Source: JAYQKL01 sp049890195
GTDB lineage: Bacteria; Pseudomonadota; Alphaproteobacteria; RS24
DNA: 64,000 nt
NCBI GenBank assembly: GCA_049890195.1
Contig: JBMHBY010000007.1
Location: 1 to 64,000, forward strand
Reading direction: 5' to 3'
Shown piece after piece: positions 59,979-64,000 of this stretch. Within the stretch, counting starts at the first letter, position 1, and each line of letters starts with the position of its first letter. A program made the translations under genes and the position numbers. The notes beneath the pieces are model-generated. The model made no database searches. It worked only from the letters and a program-made list of their open reading frames with translations, and was not told the DNA's origin.

Positions 59979-60005
59979 AAACCCTCCGTTTCACGGGGGG
60001 TTTTT
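59979..60005 (+). terminator. intrinsic terminator after recA
   Basis: An 11-bp stem (59979-59989 with 59993-60003, one T-G pair) with a 3-base loop, the right arm running into T5 at 60001-60005. It is 50 bases after the recA stop and separates it from alaS. Confidence 0.88.
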
Positions 60006-60075
60006 CTTGTCAAACGCCCACTCAGGGCTTGGCATGGGCCGTGACGGGGGGTAAAAGCAAAGCAAGGAGAATTAC

Positions 60076-62733
60076 ATGTCCACTGGTCTTGCCGATATCC
60101 GCACCGCTTTTCAGGAATATTTCGAAAAGCATGATCATGCCGTCACGCCGTCAAGCCCGCTCGTGCCGTTGAACGACCCGACCCTGCTGTTCACCAATGC
60201 CGGCATGGTGCCGTTCAAGAACTATTTTACCGGTCAGGAAACCCCGCCGCACAAGCGGGCCGTCAGTTCGCAGAAATGCGTGCGCGCCGGGGGCAAGCAC
60301 AATGACCTCGACAATGTCGGCTATACAGCGCGCCACCACACATTTTTTGAGATGCTCGGCAATTTCTCTTTCGGGGATTATTTCAAGGAAGAGGCGATTT
60401 ATTTTGCCTGGAACTTTCTGACCAAAGAACTTGACCTGCCAAAGGAGAAGCTGCTCGCGACGGTTTATGCGGAGGATGACGAAGCGGCTGTTTTGTGGGG
60501 CAAGATTGCCGGTTTTGGTGACGACAAAATCATCCGTATCCCGACGGCTGACAATTTCTGGTCGATGGGGGACACCGGGCCTTGCGGTCCGTGTTCCGAA
60601 ATCTTTTATGACCATGGTGAGAATATACCCGGCGGGCCGCCCGGCAGCCCGGATGAGGACGGCGACCGTTTCATTGAAATCTGGAACCTTGTGTTCATGC
60701 AGTATGAACAGCAGGCGGACGGCACACGCATTGAACTGCCGTCGCCCTCAATTGACACCGGCATGGGGCTTGAGCGCATCGGTGCCGTCCTGCAGGGCAA
60801 GCATGACAATTATGAAACCGACCTGATGTGGCATTTGATTGAAAGCTCGGCGGACCATTCCGGCGTGCCGATTGCAGGCGAGCATTTCAACAGCCACCGC
60901 GTGATTGCCGACCATCTGCGCGCCGCGTCCTTTTTGATCGCCGACGGGGTTTTGCCATCCAATGAGGGGCGGGGCTATGTGCTGCGCCGTATCATGCGCC
61001 GCGCCATGCGTCATGCCCATTTGATTGGGGCCAAGGAGCCGCTTTTGTGGCAACTGGTCCCGTCGCTGAAGACGCAGATGGCCGCAGCGTATCCGGAACT
61101 TGAACGCGCCAGCGCGCTGATCACCGAAACACTCAAGCATGAGGAGGAACGCTTCCGGGATATGCTGGCGCGTGGTCTGAAATTGCTGGAGGAGGAAATC
61201 AGCGCCCATCCGGGGCAGAACCTGCCGGGTGATGTGGCCTTCAAGCTGTATGACACATACGGCTTTCCGGTGGATTTGACACAGGATGCGTTGCGCGAGC
61301 GTGGGCTTGGCGTTGACCTTGACGGCTTTGAGGCGGCCATGGCCAAACAACGCGAGGAGGCCCGTGCCAACTGGTCCGGATCCGGGGCGGCGGCCACCGA
61401 AGCGGTCTGGTTCGACATCCGCAATGAGGTCGGTGCCAGTGAATTTGTCGGCTATCAGGGCACTGAGGCCGAGGCTGTGGTCACGGCGATCATCTCCGGT
61501 GACAAGCCTGTTGAACAGGCCGGCCCGGGCGATGAGGTCGCCATGTTGGTCAGTCAGACCCCGTTTTATGCCGAAAGCGGCGGCCAGATCGGCGATACCG
61601 GGCTGCTGACAACGGAAACCGGGACCCGGATTAACGTGACCGATACCCAGAAAAAACTTGGCGACATGCATGTCCATATCGGCTTGGTTGACACGGGGGG
61701 CTTGCAGGTTGGCGATACGGTCCACCTGAAAATTGATGATGCCCGACGCCGGGACATCCGCGCCAACCACTCCGCGACACATCTGCTCCATGAAGCGTTG
61801 CGGCGTGTGTTAGGGGATCATGTCACGCAGAAAGGCTCATTGGTCAGTGCTGAAGGTCTGCGGTTTGACTTCTCCCACCCGAAAGCCATGACTGAGGAAG
61901 CGCTGATTGCGGTTGAGGATATGGTCAATGACGTCATCCGCAGCAATCAGGCGGTCAGCACCAGACTGATGACGCCTGATGAGGCGATTGAAGCCGGCGC
62001 CTTGGCCTTGTTCGGTGAAAAATACGGTGACGAGGTGCGGGTCCTGTCCATGGGTAAGGACACCAGCGAAGCGGCGCATGGCGGCCATTATTCGGTAGAG
62101 TTGTGCGGCGGCACCCATGTCGAGAGATTGGGTGACATCACGCTTTTCAAAATCATCTCTGAAGGGGCCGTGGCCTCGGGCGTCCGCCGCATCGAAGCGA
62201 AAACGGCTGCCGGTGCTAGACACTACATGCAGGAGCAGGAACACCTCGTGCGCGAGGTCTCGCGGGTGTTGAAAGTTGGGGCTGCAGACATGCCGGAGCG
62301 GGTGCAGTCCCTAGTTGATGACAAGAAGCGCCTGGAGCGCGAATTGGCTGATGCCAAAAAAGCTTTGGCGATGGGCGGAGGCGGCGGCACCCCAGCTGAC
62401 GAGGTCAAGGAAATCGGTGGCGTTCAATTCATCGGCCGACATCTGGACGGTGTCGCCCCGAAGGATTTGCGGGGTCTGGTCGATGAGGGCAAGAAGAAAC
62501 TCGGCAGCGGCATCGTCGCCTTTGTCGGTGTGTCTGACGGCAAAGCCGGCATTGCCGTGGGTGTCACAGACGATTTGACGGACCGTTTTGATGCGGTTGA
62601 ACTGGTGCGCATCGGGGCTGAAAAGCTTGGCGGCAAGGGCGGCGGCGGCCGCCCGGACATGGCCCAGGCCGGCGGCTCGGATCCATCCGGCGCGGCTGCG
62701 GCCTTGGAGGCGATTTCCGGCAAGCTGGCATAA
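60076..62733 (+). CDS. alaS: alanyl-tRNA synthetase
   Basis: 885 residues, standard length. Class II catalytic domain with motif 1/2 region ARHHTFFEMLGNFSFGDYF and motif 3 SIDTGMGLERIGAVLQG. The editing domain has zinc-ligand motifs SATHLLHEALRRVLG and CGGTHVERLGDI. The C-terminal DHHA1-like oligomerisation domain (about 760-885) ends in a Gly-rich tail. AAGGAGAATTAC precedes the ATG. Confidence 0.98.
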   Translation: MSTGLADIRTAFQEYFEKHDHAVTPSSPLVPLNDPTLLFTNAGMVPFKNYFTGQETPPHKRAVSSQKCVRAGGKHNDLDNVGYTARHHTFFEMLGNFSFGDYFKEEAIYFAWNFLTKELDLPKEKLLATVYAEDDEAAVLWGKIAGFGDDKIIRIPTADNFWSMGDTGPCGPCSEIFYDHGENIPGGPPGSPDEDGDRFIEIWNLVFMQYEQQADGTRIELPSPSIDTGMGLERIGAVLQGKHDNYETDLMWHLIESSADHSGVPIAGEHFNSHRVIADHLRAASFLIADGVLPSNEGRGYVLRRIMRRAMRHAHLIGAKEPLLWQLVPSLKTQMAAAYPELERASALITETLKHEEERFRDMLARGLKLLEEEISAHPGQNLPGDVAFKLYDTYGFPVDLTQDALRERGLGVDLDGFEAAMAKQREEARANWSGSGAAATEAVWFDIRNEVGASEFVGYQGTEAEAVVTAIISGDKPVEQAGPGDEVAMLVSQTPFYAESGGQIGDTGLLTTETGTRINVTDTQKKLGDMHVHIGLVDTGGLQVGDTVHLKIDDARRRDIRANHSATHLLHEALRRVLGDHVTQKGSLVSAEGLRFDFSHPKAMTEEALIAVEDMVNDVIRSNQAVSTRLMTPDEAIEAGALALFGEKYGDEVRVLSMGKDTSEAAHGGHYSVELCGGTHVERLGDITLFKIISEGAVASGVRRIEAKTAAGARHYMQEQEHLVREVSRVLKVGAADMPERVQSLVDDKKRLERELADAKKALAMGGGGGTPADEVKEIGGVQFIGRHLDGVAPKDLRGLVDEGKKKLGSGIVAFVGVSDGKAGIAVGVTDDLTDRFDAVELVRIGAEKLGGKGGGGRPDMAQAGGSDPSGAAAALEAISGKLA

Positions 62734-62761
62734 AAAACGCGGCCGACGGGGGCCGCGTTTT
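62734..62761. terminator. bidirectional terminator between alaS and icd
   Basis: A perfect 11-bp stem (62734-62744 with 62751-62761, AAAACGCGGCC) with a 6-base loop, A-run on the left and T-run on the right, directly after the alaS stop codon. It can serve both convergent genes. Confidence 0.92.
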
Positions 62762-62782
62762 CCTGTTTCATGACCGACCAGT

Positions 62783-63997
62783 TCAGCTCATGACTTTTTG
62801 AAGGTTTTCGTCAACCTTGTCGAGGAAACCAGTGGTGGACAGCCAGCTTTGTTCCGACCCGACCAGCAGGGCGAGATCCTTGGTCATGTGACCGCTCTCG
62901 ACTGTGCCGATGCAGACCTGTTCCAGTGTGGTTGCAAACTTCACCAAAGCCTCATTGCCGTCAATCTGGCCGCGTTTGATGAGGCCGCGTGTCCAGGCAA
63001 ATATTGAGGCGATGGAGTTGGTTGAGGTTTCCTCCCCCTTCTGGTGCTGACGATAATGACGGGTGACGGTGCCGTGGGCCGCTTCGGCCTCCATGATTTT
63101 GCCGTCCGGGGTCAAAAGTGTGGAGGTCATCAGCCCGAGTGAGCCGAAGCCCTGCGCCACCGTATCAGATTGGACATCGCCGTCATAGTTTTTACAGGCC
63201 CAGACGAATTTGCCGTTCCATTTCATTGCACAGGCAACCATATCATCAATCAGACGGTGCTCGTAAATGATGCCGGCATCATCAAACCTGTCTTTGAATT
63301 CAGTCTGGTAGATTTCCTCAAACAAATCCTTGAACCGTCCGTCATAGGCTTTCATGATGGTGTTTTTGGTGGACATATAGACGTCCCATTTGCGGTTCAG
63401 GCCATAATTCATGCTGGCACGGGCGAAGTCACGGATGGAGTCATCCAGATTGTACATGGCCATGGTGACGCCGCTGCCGGGGAAGTCGAACACCTCCCGT
63501 TCAATCGTGTCACTGCCGTCTTCCGCCTCCCATTTGATGGTCAGCTTGCCTTTGCCCGGCACCAGAAAATCCGTGGCGCGGTACTGGTCGCCAAAGGCGT
63601 GACGGCCGATGACAATCGGGTCTGTCCAGCCTGGCACCAGGCGTGGGACGTTTTTGCAGATGATGGGCTCACGAAACACCGTGCCGCCAAGGATGTTCCG
63701 GATGGTTCCGTTGGGCGAACGCCACATCTCTTTCAATCCGAACTCTTCAACCCGCTGTTCATCCGGCGTGATGGTCGCACATTTGACGCCGACGCCATAT
63801 TGCTTGATGGCTTCCGCGGCATCGACGGTGATTTGGTCATTGGTGTCGTCACGCGCCTCAATGCCGAGATCGTAATATTTGAGATCAATATCCAGATATG
63901 GATGGATGAGTTTGTCTTTAATGAATTGCCAGATGATCCGTGTCATCTCGTCCCCGTCCATTTCAACAACGGGGTTCTCTACTTTGATTTTTGACAT
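62783..63997 (-). CDS. icd: isocitrate dehydrogenase (NADP-dependent)
   Basis: 404 residues. It oxidises isocitrate to 2-oxoglutarate in the TCA cycle. The eukaryote-like homodimeric type (class II) as in many alphaproteobacteria: MDGDEMTRIIWQFIKDKLI near the N-terminus, substrate serine region RSPNGTIRNILGGTVFREP, YMSTKNTIMKAYDGRFKD and NADP-site EAAHGTVTRHYRQHQKGEETSTNSIASIFAWTRGL (split here: HGTVTRHYRQHQ). Convergent with alaS. The start is at 63997, just inside the window edge; upstream control is not visible. Confidence 0.97.
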   Translation of the reverse strand: MSKIKVENPVVEMDGDEMTRIIWQFIKDKLIHPYLDIDLKYYDLGIEARDDTNDQITVDAAEAIKQYGVGVKCATITPDEQRVEEFGLKEMWRSPNGTIRNILGGTVFREPIICKNVPRLVPGWTDPIVIGRHAFGDQYRATDFLVPGKGKLTIKWEAEDGSDTIEREVFDFPGSGVTMAMYNLDDSIRDFARASMNYGLNRKWDVYMSTKNTIMKAYDGRFKDLFEEIYQTEFKDRFDDAGIIYEHRLIDDMVACAMKWNGKFVWACKNYDGDVQSDTVAQGFGSLGLMTSTLLTPDGKIMEAEAAHGTVTRHYRQHQKGEETSTNSIASIFAWTRGLIKRGQIDGNEALVKFATTLEQVCIGTVESGHMTKDLALLVGSEQSWLSTTGFLDKVDENLQKVMS

Positions 63998-64000
63998 GCA

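Noticed and set aside
59089..59994. Minus-strand open frame of 301 codons opposite recA
   Set aside because: Shadow frame; recA is certain.
60748..61791. Minus-strand open frame of 347 codons inside alaS
   Set aside because: Antisense to a highly conserved synthetase; composition follows the alaS codon pattern.

Overview
The window reads as chromosomal DNA of an aerobic, probably marine, photoheterotrophic alphaproteobacterium. The evidence is a CtrA-type response regulator with the MDEPDAKIIDVF signature, an EipA/DUF1134 periplasmic protein, a one-cysteine DksA, LexA operators of the alphaproteobacterial form GAAC-N7-GAAC ahead of umuD and (degenerate) recA, an Entner-Doudoroff operon, and a green-type proteorhodopsin. 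I see no rRNA, phage, insertion sequence, integrase or CRISPR array. One tRNA (elongator Met, CAT) is present. The order within the class cannot be fixed from this sequence alone.

Layout. 1-4716: housekeeping genes (rluD cut by the left edge, a small membrane protein, eipA-like, cysQ, ctrA-like, mnmA). 4792-20035: a sugar-use region. It holds a LytS/LytTR two-component pair, a TonB-dependent receptor, a GH3 beta-glucosidase, a sodium/sugar symporter, and on the other strand lacI-zwf-pgl-edd-glk-eda. Together these can take an oligoglucoside across the outer membrane, cut it, import glucose, phosphorylate it and split it to pyruvate and glyceraldehyde-3-phosphate. A perfect 24-bp palindrome overlaps the -35 box of the zwf promoter. 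20204-24647: tRNA-Met, then an AhpD-like protein, a crotonase-fold enzyme, a ketosteroid-dehydrogenase-like flavoprotein and an epoxide-hydrolase-like protein.

24917-31638: proteorhodopsin with its own AT-rich leader and terminator, a Tat-exported FecR-like protein, a ClC-family protein lacking the usual gating glutamate and coupled to rpoN, then umuDC under an SOS box. 31767-41538: thiolase, sixA, a 2-hydroxyacid dehydrogenase, a patatin-like protein, slyX, an outer-membrane protein, biotin genes bioD-bioF and bioA, and a Zn/Mn-type ABC transporter with a PCuAC metallochaperone. 42077-49580: surface-glycan genes, including a fused O-antigen-ligase/glycosyltransferase and a glycosyltransferase-methyltransferase-toroid cassette facing a GPH transporter and a second methyltransferase.

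49636-63997: dipeptide epimerase, ferredoxin and its likely reductase flanking chorismate mutase, a deletion scar with the tail of an AlkB-like gene, a VWA/MoxR pair, an RTX protein bracketed by two copies of the dksA 5' end, dksA, recA, alaS and icd.

The strongest candidates for undescribed biology are the RTX gene set between dksA-start duplications, the ligase-glycosyltransferase fusion with its neighbouring toroid cassette, and the proteorhodopsin/FecR/ClC neighbourhood. All positions and motifs were read by eye; no database search was run.
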